From Dehalococcoidia bacterium (GTDB lineage Bacteria > Chloroflexota > Dehalococcoidia > JACVQG01 > JAHKAY01), in the NCBI GenBank assembly GCA_030740315.1, contig JASLXN010000101.1, positions 1 through 5,714 on the forward strand: a DNA stretch of 5,714 nucleotides. The letters are read 5' to 3'. Of this stretch, positions 1 to 5,123 are shown piece by piece; the stretch's first letter is position 1, and every line of letters begins with the position of its first letter. The position numbers were made by a program, and so were the translations under genes. The notes below the pieces were generated by a model that made no database searches, had not been told where the DNA came from, and saw nothing but the letters and a program-made list of their open reading frames with translations.

Positions 1-951
1 GGTCCCCATGGGGAAGGGCCGGAGTACAGCGTGTTCGCCTGGATGGGGGCTAACTTAGAGATTCTGAATACGGAGTACATCATCCGTGCGTCCGACCTCC
101 TCAACGAATACGGCATGGATGTAATGGACACCATGGTGGTAATAGCCTTCGCCTTCGAGCTATATCAGCGTGGCATCATCTCTCGCTCCCTCGCCGGCAT
201 TCCCCTAGAATGGGGGGACGGTGAGGCGGTGCTGACGCTTATTCACCAGATGGCACACCGGGAGGGGCTGGGGGATATACTGGCCGAAGGCAGCTATTGC
301 CTGCACCGCCTGCCCCCGGAGGCGGAGCCTTACCTGATGCGGGTGCGCAACGCCCTGCTGGGCCCGGCGCCGGGGGGCCGGGTGGTGAAGAGCTTCGGGA
401 TGGGCCACGCTGTGGCCACCATCGGTGGCCACCTACACCGCAACCGCCCCGGCGTGGATGTTCTACATTTGCCGCCTCAGGTGCTGGAGGGCCTCTACGG
501 CGGCCCAGTGTCCAACGATTACCGCGCCTACGAGGGCAAGGCCCGCATGGTGTGGTGGCACGAGCTGCTGTATGCGGTGTGCGATTCCCTGGGCTTCTGC
601 CGGTTCCAGACGGTGTTTAACAGCCCCAACGCCCCCCAGTACCCCGAGTACCGGGAGCTGATTCGACTGGTCCTGGACTGGGAAATGTCCGTGGAGGAGC
701 TACAGGAGTGCGGGGAGCGCATCTATACAACGGAGCGGCTGCTGCTGGGCAAAATGGGGGTGGGGGGCCGGGAGCACGATACCCTGCCCCGGCGCTGGTT
801 TGAGGAGCCGGTGCCCCAAGGCCCTTGCAAGGGCGAACTTATTGAGCGCCCCCAGTTTGAAAAATTCCTGGACGAGTATTATTCCCTCCACAGATGGGAC
901 TCCCAGGGCCACCCAACACCAGAGGCGGTGGAGAGATTGGGGATAGAGTAA
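1..951 (+). CDS. Aldehyde:ferredoxin oxidoreductase family protein, 5'-truncated by window edge
   Basis: The frame is open from base 1 and reads GPHGEGPEYSVFAWMGANL, so the gene starts upstream; the GTG at 31 is internal. The family uses a tungsten or molybdenum bis-pterin cofactor plus one [4Fe-4S] cluster to oxidise aldehydes to acids, or reduce acids, with ferredoxin as partner in the cytoplasm. In window numbering (316 residues present), GPEY at 6-9 matches the family GPEYE stretch. NEYGMD (35-40) fits the first pterin motif DxxGxD with Asn for Asp. GDILAEGS follows near residue 92. DSLGFC (195-200) is the second pterin motif, and C200 is the expected fourth cluster cysteine. The C-terminus (FLDEYYSLHRWDSQGHPTPEAVERLGIE split over its last 28 residues) is typical of the family. 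The N-terminal domain and first three cluster cysteines lie outside the window. The usual glycine/alanine-rich segment before the second pterin motif is divergent (FGMGHAVATIGGHLHRN), so the substrate is uncertain. The iron-sulfur protein downstream is a likely redox partner. Confidence 0.93.
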   Translation, partial: GPHGEGPEYSVFAWMGANLEILNTEYIIRASDLLNEYGMDVMDTMVVIAFAFELYQRGIISRSLAGIPLEWGDGEAVLTLIHQMAHREGLGDILAEGSYCLHRLPPEAEPYLMRVRNALLGPAPGGRVVKSFGMGHAVATIGGHLHRNRPGVDVLHLPPQVLEGLYGGPVSNDYRAYEGKARMVWWHELLYAVCDSLGFCRFQTVFNSPNAPQYPEYRELIRLVLDWEMSVEELQECGERIYTTERLLLGKMGVGGREHDTLPRRWFEEPVPQGPCKGELIERPQFEKFLDEYYSLHRWDSQGHPTPEAVERLGIE

Positions 952-971
952 CTCGGGAAGGATGAAATGCC

Positions 972-1018
972 GAAGTACATAGCACTTTCGATGAGAGGCC
1001 GCGGGAAGTACGTAGCAC
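972..1018 (+). repeat. 14-bp direct repeat pair, 33-bp period
   Basis: GAAGTACATAGCAC (972-985) and GAAGTACGTAGCAC (1005-1018) match at 13 of 14 positions. In the frame of the small ORF at 967 they encode KYIA and KYVA. They lie just upstream of the Mrr-like part of the remnant and may be duplication debris or the edge of a dispersed repeat. No function is visible. Confidence 0.5.
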
Positions 1019-1110
1019 CGGGCCAAAAAAGTGACGAGCATGGAGCTATTGTTACTACCTCCAAATTCACCAAACAAGCTTAGGAAGAAGCAGAACGGCA
1101 AGAGATGAAG

Positions 1111-1154
1111 CCGATAGTTCTTATAGTTCTTGCCGATAATTCTTATAGTTCTTA
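1111..1154 (+). repeat. Nested tandem duplication (22-bp unit x2, containing 9-bp unit x4)
   Basis: Two adjacent 22-base units (1111-1132 and 1133-1154) begin CCGATA and match at 20 of 22 positions. Inside each, the 9-mer ATAGTTCTT occurs twice: 1114-1122, 1123-1131, 1136-1144 (as ATAATTCTT) and 1145-1153. The simplest history is a 9-base duplication followed by a 22-base duplication, which adds 31 bases and shifts the reading frame by one. This is the frame-breaking event in the surrounding pseudogene. Confidence 0.8.
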
Positions 1155-1296
1155 TGGATGGGGAACAACTGGCAGACTTAGTTTTCACTCACTATGGGGA
1201 ATTGGGCCCTAAGTTTCGGGAATTTATCCAAATCGAAAGGAAACCGTTCTCACTTCGAGAGCGGTACATTATGCGGCAAGAGGACCAATCCTAACA

Positions 1297-1716
1297 ATGC
1301 AGCAGCCAAGATGCATCGCAATCAATGTTAACACCACAGCCTGCACCGGGTGCCGGCTGTGCGAGGTGGCGTGCTCGCTATTACACCGGGGTGCGGTGAA
1401 CCCCGAAGGGGCACGGGTGTGGATTGCCGAGGACTGGGAGAACTCTCTCTACCAACCCCATATCTGCCAGCTATGTGACAACCCGGATTGTGTCAAGGCG
1501 TGCCCCTCAGAGGCTCTCTCCCAGGAGCCGGACACCGGCGTTATCCGTGTGGATGCCGGGCTGTGCAACGCCTGTCTGGCCTGTGTGGAGGCCTGCCCCC
1601 ACGACGCTATCCGGTGGAGCGATGCCCTGGATGAGCTGCTGGTGTGCGACCGCTGTGGTGGTGAGCCTGCCTGCCTGCCCTTCTGCCACCGGGGCGCCCT
1701 CTGCCCCGCCCCATAG
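1297..1716 (+). CDS. Four-cluster [4Fe-4S] ferredoxin-type electron-transfer subunit
   Basis: This 139-residue protein carries 16 cysteines in four cluster motifs. They are C16xxC19xxC22xxxC26, C57xxC60xxxxC65xxxC69, C90xxC93xxC96xxxC100 and C117xxC120xxxxxC126xxxC130; C136 is extra. This pattern is that of the DMSO-reductase beta-subunit/HycB-like family, small cytoplasmic proteins that pass electrons between a catalytic subunit and a carrier. AorAB-type aldehyde oxidoreductases are known to pair an AOR catalytic subunit with a small polyferredoxin of this kind, so with the AOR gene just upstream I infer the same job here. There is no signal peptide or membrane anchor. The ATG at 1297 lies two bases after the stop of the pseudogene. 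Its best Shine-Dalgarno, AAGAGGA (1278-1284), sits 12 bases away, which is long, so translation may be weak or coupled to the upstream reading frame. It could instead serve another oxidoreductase encoded elsewhere. Confidence 0.9.
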   Translation: MQQPRCIAINVNTTACTGCRLCEVACSLLHRGAVNPEGARVWIAEDWENSLYQPHICQLCDNPDCVKACPSEALSQEPDTGVIRVDAGLCNACLACVEACPHDAIRWSDALDELLVCDRCGGEPACLPFCHRGALCPAP

Positions 1717-1861
1717 GTCTTGCCTACTCGCCTGCCCGTTAATTTGTTTTGGAAGGCTCCGCCCCCGAAACCCCGGGGATCGACAGCGCGTGTGTGTAGG
1801 GGCGTGACTTACCTCGCTTTGTGGGTTCCAAAAAGGGAGAGTCCCCTGGTGGGGGTTTGGC

Positions 1862-1938
1862 CCGATGAACGGAGCATCATCGGACTCTCCGAAGGAGTCC
1901 GGAGTCCTTCGGACCGCAAAGCGGAGAGTCCTTCGGAC
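1862..1938. repeat. Cluster of GC-rich palindromes (dispersed intergenic repeat, copy 1)
   Basis: Four inverted repeats follow one another. CCGATGA (1862-1868) pairs with TCATCGG (1877-1883). TCCGAAGGA (1888-1896) pairs with TCCTTCGGA (1905-1913), and with the central TCCGGA this makes a 26-base palindrome with only positions 1897/1904 unpaired. CCGC (1914-1917) pairs with GCGG (1921-1924). GAGTCCTTCGGAC occurs at 1902-1914 and again at 1926-1938. Bases 1885-1914 recur at 4942-4971 with 27 of 30 identical, so this is a dispersed element rather than a local accident. It may fold as RNA in read-through transcripts, or be a REP-like or non-autonomous mobile repeat. No transposase is nearby. Confidence 0.8.
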
Positions 1939-1975
1939 GGGGCGGCGGCAAGCCTGTTCATCCCTGGGAGGATTA

Positions 1976-1992
1976 GAGGGGCTTCGCCCCTC
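1976..1992. terminator. Stem-loop, possible bidirectional terminator
   Basis: GAGGGGC (1976-1982) and GCCCCTC (1986-1992) form a perfect 7-bp stem with a TTC loop. The flanks are AT-rich (ATTA before, ATAATGTAATTTT after). It lies between convergent genes, where it could serve the ferredoxin transcript. The T-tract is interrupted and begins several bases after the stem, so it is not a textbook intrinsic terminator. It may be part of the neighbouring repeat element. Confidence 0.4.
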
Positions 1993-2043
1993 ATAATGTA
2001 ATTTTCGAAGGCGGGCGGGTTGGAGAGATAACGCTTGCTTAAC

Positions 2044-2068
2044 GGCCCATACCGGCTGCTGTTGGGCC
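2044..2068 (-). terminator. Weak stem-loop just after the MFS gene
   Basis: GGCCCA (2044-2049) and TGGGCC (2063-2068) form a 6-bp stem with a 13-base loop, starting six bases past the MFS stop codon on the minus strand. Only GTTAAG follows the stem in that direction, so there is no real U-tract. It may slow or protect the 3' end rather than terminate. Confidence 0.22.
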
Positions 2069-2073
2069 ATGGC

Positions 2074-3408
2074 TCAGCCAGCCCTCCGCCTCGCCCTTCT
2101 TGGCGCTGCCACCCACATGGCGATGAAGGCGACAACAAAGGTGGCTGCGGATATCAGAAAGGCGGGCAGGTAGCTGCCAGCGACTTCAAAGATATAGCCC
2201 CCTAACCACGGGCCTATTGTGCCCCCAATGGCAAATGAGAACCAGATGAAGCCGATGACGGCCCCCGCCCTATGGCCCTGGAACATATCCGTGGCCGCAG
2301 CGGCAATGGTCGGCGTGGTCATGCCAAATCCTAGGCCGAAGAGGATGGGGTACGCATAGAGCATCCACGGCTGTGAGGTGTCCTGTATCAGCATTAGCAC
2401 TACTATGCCGGAGACACCGATTACCATGCCTATGCCGAAGGTGGCCTCTCTACCGATGCGGTCGGAGACCAAGCCCAGCAGTGCACCCACCGACATGAGC
2501 ACTCCAAAGAGGGCCAGGACGGCGGAGGCATACATATTACTGTAGCCCACATCCTCGGCGAAGGCGATATGGTGGGCCACCAGGATATGCTCGGTTATCC
2601 CCCATACAGAGAAGGCGCATAGGCACAGTGCCCAGAAGCGGAGGCTCTTAATAGCTTTGCGTAGCGTCCAATCGGCCGCATCCGTGTGTGGGCTCGCAGT
2701 GGGGACTGCCGCACCTGTGTTGAGAGCTTGTTCCAAATTGGGGGTGGGTGTGGAATTGGGCCTGCCGTCCGGTTGTAGACCTTTCTCCCACGGGGAGTTG
2801 CGGATTAACAAGGCCACAGCGGGCAGGAGCAGACCGGCGGCTATGGCAGCTTCTACCACAAACGTACCCCGCCACCCTATTCGGTCTATCAGTAAAGCGA
2901 CCAGTGGATATAGGAGATAGGCACCGCCTGAGCCAAAGAACAGCAGGCTGAGGGCCATGCCGCGCCTGTCCAGGAACCAGTTGCCTATAATCCTGGTGAA
3001 GGGGACCGCTCCCACCAAGGAAATCCCCATTCCCATAAGCAGCCCAAAGGCCAGGTAGAAATGCCAGAGCGCAGTGGCCAGGCCGGAGGTAGCCGCCCCC
3101 AGGGCCAGCAGGACCGCACCCAGACTCATCGTACTGCGGGCACCTATCTTGTCCACTAGGGTGCCCGCCAGCGGGGCGGTGACCCCGTAGGCCAGCAGAT
3201 GCAGGGACAGGATGGTGGCGGCGGCCCCTCGGGACCACTGGAACTCCTCTAACAGGGAGGAGAAGACCACGGCAAATGAGTAGCGGACCCCGTAGGCCAG
3301 AGCAAAGACCAGGATACCGACAGCCACTATGACCCAGCCGTAGAAAAACTTGCTGGTAACCGGCGCGGTTGCTTCTCCTAGGCTGTCCTCTATCAGCGGC
3401 CTCCCCAA
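2074..3408 (-). CDS. MFS transporter, 12 transmembrane helices, probably organic anion type
   Basis: The 444-residue product is a typical-length major facilitator superfamily permease of the cytoplasmic membrane. Helix 1 begins at about residue 21 (FFYGWVIVAVG). The motif-A loop GTLVDKIGAR is at 82-91, and its second-half counterpart GLVSDRIGRE is at 312-321. A polar central loop of about 46 residues (204-250) separates two six-helix halves, and the C-terminus is arginine-rich (RRARRR). The FYGWVIVAVG start and GVRYSFAVVF segment resemble monocarboxylate and oxalate/formate-type MFS members, but substrate cannot be read from sequence. An in-frame TAA at 3417-3415 limits the start. No ATG or GTG precedes helix 1, so the choice is TTG 3408, or CTG 3396 or ATA 3393 behind GGGGAGG (3406-3400). 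I list TTG, which has no clear Shine-Dalgarno. The gene is divergent from the thiolase and convergent with the ferredoxin, so it is likely its own transcript. Confidence 0.92.
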   Translation of the reverse strand: MGRPLIEDSLGEATAPVTSKFFYGWVIVAVGILVFALAYGVRYSFAVVFSSLLEEFQWSRGAAATILSLHLLAYGVTAPLAGTLVDKIGARSTMSLGAVLLALGAATSGLATALWHFYLAFGLLMGMGISLVGAVPFTRIIGNWFLDRRGMALSLLFFGSGGAYLLYPLVALLIDRIGWRGTFVVEAAIAAGLLLPAVALLIRNSPWEKGLQPDGRPNSTPTPNLEQALNTGAAVPTASPHTDAADWTLRKAIKSLRFWALCLCAFSVWGITEHILVAHHIAFAEDVGYSNMYASAVLALFGVLMSVGALLGLVSDRIGREATFGIGMVIGVSGIVVLMLIQDTSQPWMLYAYPILFGLGFGMTTPTIAAAATDMFQGHRAGAVIGFIWFSFAIGGTIGPWLGGYIFEVAGSYLPAFLISAATFVVAFIAMWVAAPRRARRRAG

Positions 3409-3434
3409 GTAATCTTATTACAGGCACCCCGTGA

Positions 3435-3467
3435 CCCTTGCCGAAGCCACGTTTAGGCAAGCAAGGG
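3435..3467 (-). promoter_or_regulatory. Inverted repeat in the MFS leader
   Basis: CCCTTGC (3435-3441) is the reverse complement of GCAAGGG (3461-3467). An overlapping alternative pair is CTTGCC (3437-3442) with GGCAAG (3456-3461). The two pairings exclude each other, so the leader RNA could switch between two folds, or the site could be an operator. It sits 27 to 59 bases upstream of the TTG start and downstream of the candidate promoter. No known riboswitch consensus is apparent. Confidence 0.3.
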
Positions 3468-3485
3468 CCGGGTAAATAGCCCTGT

Positions 3486-3515
3486 ATGTTAACAGAGACC
3501 GCTATGAGAGGTCAA
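3486..3515 (-). promoter_or_regulatory. Candidate sigma-70 type promoter for the MFS gene
   Basis: On the minus strand TTGACC (3515-3510) matches five of six -35 consensus bases. An 18-base spacer leads to TAACAT (3491-3486), which matches four of six -10 bases. Transcription would start near 3479 and give a leader of roughly 70 bases that contains the inverted repeat at 3435-3467. Confidence 0.35.
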
Positions 3516-3615
3516 TTCGTCGGATAGGACTGTCTGCCATCTGCCGTTTATAATTGCCGCACCTTCCCCTCCTGATCTGAATAGATAGCCCAGGGCCGGA
3601 AAAACATCGATTGCG

Positions 3616-3644
3616 TTTACCTCGGTGGCTGTAGAGTATAAAAT
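3616..3644 (+). promoter_or_regulatory. Candidate sigma-70 type promoter for the thiolase gene
   Basis: TTTACC (3616-3621) and TAAAAT (3639-3644) are separated by 17 bases and match four and five of the six consensus positions. The start of transcription would fall near 3651, about 65 bases before the thiolase ATG. The perfect TATAAT at 3549-3554 is an alternative but lacks a -35 partner. Confidence 0.35.
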
Positions 3645-3714
3645 AGCGTTAGTGTTCCTCGGCCCGGGGTACTCCCTTTAGGAGGAGGGCTTGGGGGCTT
3701 GCAGAAAGGGGAAA

Positions 3715-4896
3715 ATGATGCAGGGAATAAGAGACCGTGTTGCCATAGTGGGGATGGGCTGCACCAATTTCGGCGAGCACTGGGACAAATCCCCCAACGA
3801 CCTCATGGTGGAGGCCTGCTATGAGGCCGTTGAGGACGCCGGCATCTCAACCTCGGACATCCAGGCCGCATGGATAGGCACCAATCAATCCGGGCGCAGG
3901 GGCTCCATGCTGGCCTATCCCCTAAAGCTGGACTACATACCGGTGACGCGGGTGGAGAACGCCTGCGCCACAGGCACAGATGCCATGCGCAACGCCTGCT
4001 ATTCAGTGGCGGCGGGGATATACGATGTGGTGCTAGTAAACGGGGTGGAGAAACTGAAGGACTCGGGGTACTCGGGGCTGCCGCTGTACCCGGAGGTGAC
4101 GACGTCGCAGACAGACCCGCCGTGCCCGGCGCCGGTGCAGTTTGCGCTGGCGGCGACGCGATATTTCCACCACTACGGACTGAGCTTTGAGGAAGGGAAG
4201 CGGATATTGGCGCAGATAGCGGTAAAGAACCACCACAACGGAACCATGAGCCCGAAGGCGCACTTTCACCGGGAGATAAGCGTGGAGCAGGCACTGAAAG
4301 CCCCCATGGTGGCGTGGCCGCTGGGACTGTTTGACTGCTGCGGGGTGAGCGACGGGTCGGCAGCGGCGATAATCACGCGGGCAGATCTGGCGCCATCGTT
4401 CCGGAAGGACTACGTGTTGGTGAAGGGGCTGGGGGTAGCGTGTGGGGCACGGGAGGCGCAGACGCGAAACGACTATGATTTCGTGCACTTTGAGGAGAAT
4501 GTGAGGGCGGCGAGGGCGGCGTATCGGGAGGCAGGTATAGAGGATCCGCGGAAAGAGATATCGGTAGCCGAGGTGCACGACTGCTTCACCATAACGGAGT
4601 TGATAATCTATGAGGATCTGGGGTTGAGCCCGCGAGGCGGTGGCCCGGCGGATGTGGAGGCGGGGAGCTTCTCGCTGGAGGGGGAGGTAGCGGTAAACAG
4701 CGATGGGGGCTTGAAGTGCTTCGGGCACCCCATAGGTGCCAGCGGCATTCGGATGATATACGAGGTTTACAAGCAGCTACAGGGGAAGGCTGACAAGAGG
4801 CAGCGCAAGGATCCGCGTATAGGTATCACCCACAACTTGGGTGGGGCACCCGGATGGTTCACCAGCGCCGTGGCCGTCTTCTCTACGCCGGACTGA
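3715..4896 (+). CDS. Thiolase of the SCP2/SCP-x type (acetyl-CoA acetyltransferase-like)
   Basis: The 393-residue product belongs to the thiolase superfamily, cytoplasmic enzymes that cleave 3-ketoacyl-CoA or condense acyl-CoA units. With M1 at 3715, the N-terminus IRDRVAIVGMGCTNFGE is typical of the SCP2-type branch. VENACATGTDA places the nucleophilic cysteine at C84. HDCF is at 288-291, the GHP motif at 337-339 within GHPIGASG, and HNLGG at 373-377. HDCF and HNLG are marks of SCP2-type thiolases, as opposed to the NEAF and C-terminal CxGxG of classical ones. The catalytic loop reads CAT where the group usually has CxS. Starts at ATG 3715 or 3718 follow AAAGGGGA (3706-3712) and fit the family N-terminus. 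TTG 3691 would add eight residues and has the stronger Shine-Dalgarno AGGAGG (3680-3685). SCP2-type thiolases often neighbour a DUF35 zinc-ribbon/OB-fold gene; none is present here. Codon use changes sharply inside the gene (4009-4692). Confidence 0.93.
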   Translation: MMQGIRDRVAIVGMGCTNFGEHWDKSPNDLMVEACYEAVEDAGISTSDIQAAWIGTNQSGRRGSMLAYPLKLDYIPVTRVENACATGTDAMRNACYSVAAGIYDVVLVNGVEKLKDSGYSGLPLYPEVTTSQTDPPCPAPVQFALAATRYFHHYGLSFEEGKRILAQIAVKNHHNGTMSPKAHFHREISVEQALKAPMVAWPLGLFDCCGVSDGSAAAIITRADLAPSFRKDYVLVKGLGVACGAREAQTRNDYDFVHFEENVRAARAAYREAGIEDPRKEISVAEVHDCFTITELIIYEDLGLSPRGGGPADVEAGSFSLEGEVAVNSDGGLKCFGHPIGASGIRMIYEVYKQLQGKADKRQRKDPRIGITHNLGGAPGWFTSAVAVFSTPD

Positions 4897-4941
4897 TGCT
4901 AAGTTACGCCAATTCGGGTGCAATTTAGATTTTTCGCTACG

Positions 4942-5043
4942 CTCTCCGAAGGAGTCCTGAGTCTTTCAGACAGAATGACATTCTCGTGCTCTGTCAACCT
5001 GAGTACGTTCGCTATGCTCAGTGTAAACTCTACGAAGGGTCTC
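4942..5043. repeat. Dispersed palindromic repeats between thiolase and yjbQ-like genes (copy 2)
   Basis: Bases 4942-4971 repeat 1885-1914 with 27 of 30 identical, including CTCTCCGAAGGAGTCC exactly. The right palindrome arm has decayed here (TCTTTCAGA instead of TCCTTCGGA). GACAGA (4969-4974) pairs with TCTGTC (4990-4995) around a GAATG-A-CATTC core. A second repeat type follows at 4992-5043. It starts TGTCAACCTGAG and ends CGAAGGGTCTC, with CTGAG (4999-5003) pairing with CTCAG (5017-5021). From memory, TGTCA..CCTGAG...GAAGGGTCTC strings are a common intergenic repeat in several bacterial groups. The element fills most of the 227-base gap and leaves about 80 bases before the next gene. Confidence 0.72.
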
Positions 5044-5123
5044 ATGCTGGCTGTAACCACACGCAGGGCCAAGCGATCAAGTACCAGTTCTAGGTTGCGG
5101 GAAGCGTTCCAAGAGGGAGAGCC

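Larger units (their letters stand above)
967..1294 (+). pseudogene. Degraded C-terminal fragment of an Mrr-type restriction endonuclease
   Basis: No intact gene spans this gap, but two adjoining frames carry one recognisable protein. Frame 1 reads HGAIVTTSKFTKQA (1039-1080), then a TAG stop at 1081-1083, then EEAERQEMKPIVL (1084-1122). Frame 2 resumes with MDGEQLADLVF (1154-1186) and ends at TAA 1292-1294. The Mrr catalytic-domain family ends with a strand like FVTTSxFTxEAxEEA followed by IVLIDGExLAxL, which matches this order. Between the halves lie 31 bases (1123-1153) explained by tandem duplication. Removing them joins the halves in frame as KPIVLMDGEQLADL. The stop is one base from CAG (Gln). 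The family's catalytic D...(Q/E)xK region is absent, so no activity is expected. The first part (ATG 967, with GGGAAGG at 955-961) could still be translated as a 38-residue peptide, and the 3' part as 46 residues from ATG 1154. The N-terminal residues PKYIALSMRGRGKYVAPG do not look like Mrr. Confidence 0.62.
1717..2073. other. Non-coding region between convergent genes, built of palindromic repeats
   Basis: The 3' ends of the ferredoxin and the MFS gene face each other across 357 bases. The left part (1717-1860) is GC-rich with a CCCCGGGG palindrome at 1771-1778 and nothing else I recognise. The middle (1862-1938) is a run of inverted repeats. The right part (1976-2068) holds two stem-loops that may end transcription from each side. 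Long open frames across it on both strands are made of repeated residue strings such as SEGLRTPSES and resemble no protein family, so I treat them as repeat translations. Confidence 0.7.
3409..3714. other. Divergent promoter region between MFS and thiolase genes
   Basis: These 306 bases separate the two divergent starts and must hold the control sites for both genes. Apart from the promoter candidates and the leader hairpin listed separately, there is a perfect TATAAT at 3549-3554 on the plus strand with no good -35 at the right distance. A purine-rich run, AGGAGGAGGG (3680-3689), lies five bases before a TTG at 3691 that is in frame with the thiolase. I see no protein-like reading frame here. 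Confidence 0.6.

Noticed and set aside
967..1083. A stand-alone 38-residue small protein with a good Shine-Dalgarno
   Set aside because: Its second half is the Mrr-type strand GAIVTTSKFTKQA cut by a stop, and the following codons continue the family sequence. A truncated remnant explains it better than a new small gene, though translation cannot be excluded.
700..1188. Minus-strand 162-codon frame over the AOR end and the gap
   Set aside because: It is antisense to the AOR C-terminus and to the Mrr-like remnant, both of which have clear family matches on the plus strand.
1720..2001. Plus-strand 93-codon frame after the ferredoxin
   Set aside because: It is made of repeat sequence, has no ribosome binding site and no family resemblance.
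1507..2070. Minus-strand 187-codon frame across the ferredoxin end and repeats
   Set aside because: Half of it is antisense to the cysteine-motif gene and half is repeat.
1809..2138. Minus-strand 109-codon frame spanning the repeat region
   Set aside because: Its residues repeat strings such as SEGLRTPSES that come from the palindromic repeat, and it runs into the MFS gene in another frame. It is not protein-like.
2648..3460. 270-codon minus-strand frame overlapping the MFS gene, with an upstream TTG start
   Set aside because: It is out of frame with the transporter and gives a Gly/Arg/Pro-rich product without membrane helices. I also tested it as the true N-terminus joined by a frameshift and found no sign of that.
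3803..4294. 163-codon antisense open frame in the thiolase
   Set aside because: It has a low-complexity Ser/Pro/Ala/Arg composition and overlaps the thiolase completely; it is a shadow frame.
4033..4728. 231-codon open frame antisense to the thiolase
   Set aside because: It lies over the GCG-rich patch of a clear thiolase gene. The translation is rich in Arg, His and Pro without family features, as expected for a shadow of GC-biased codons.
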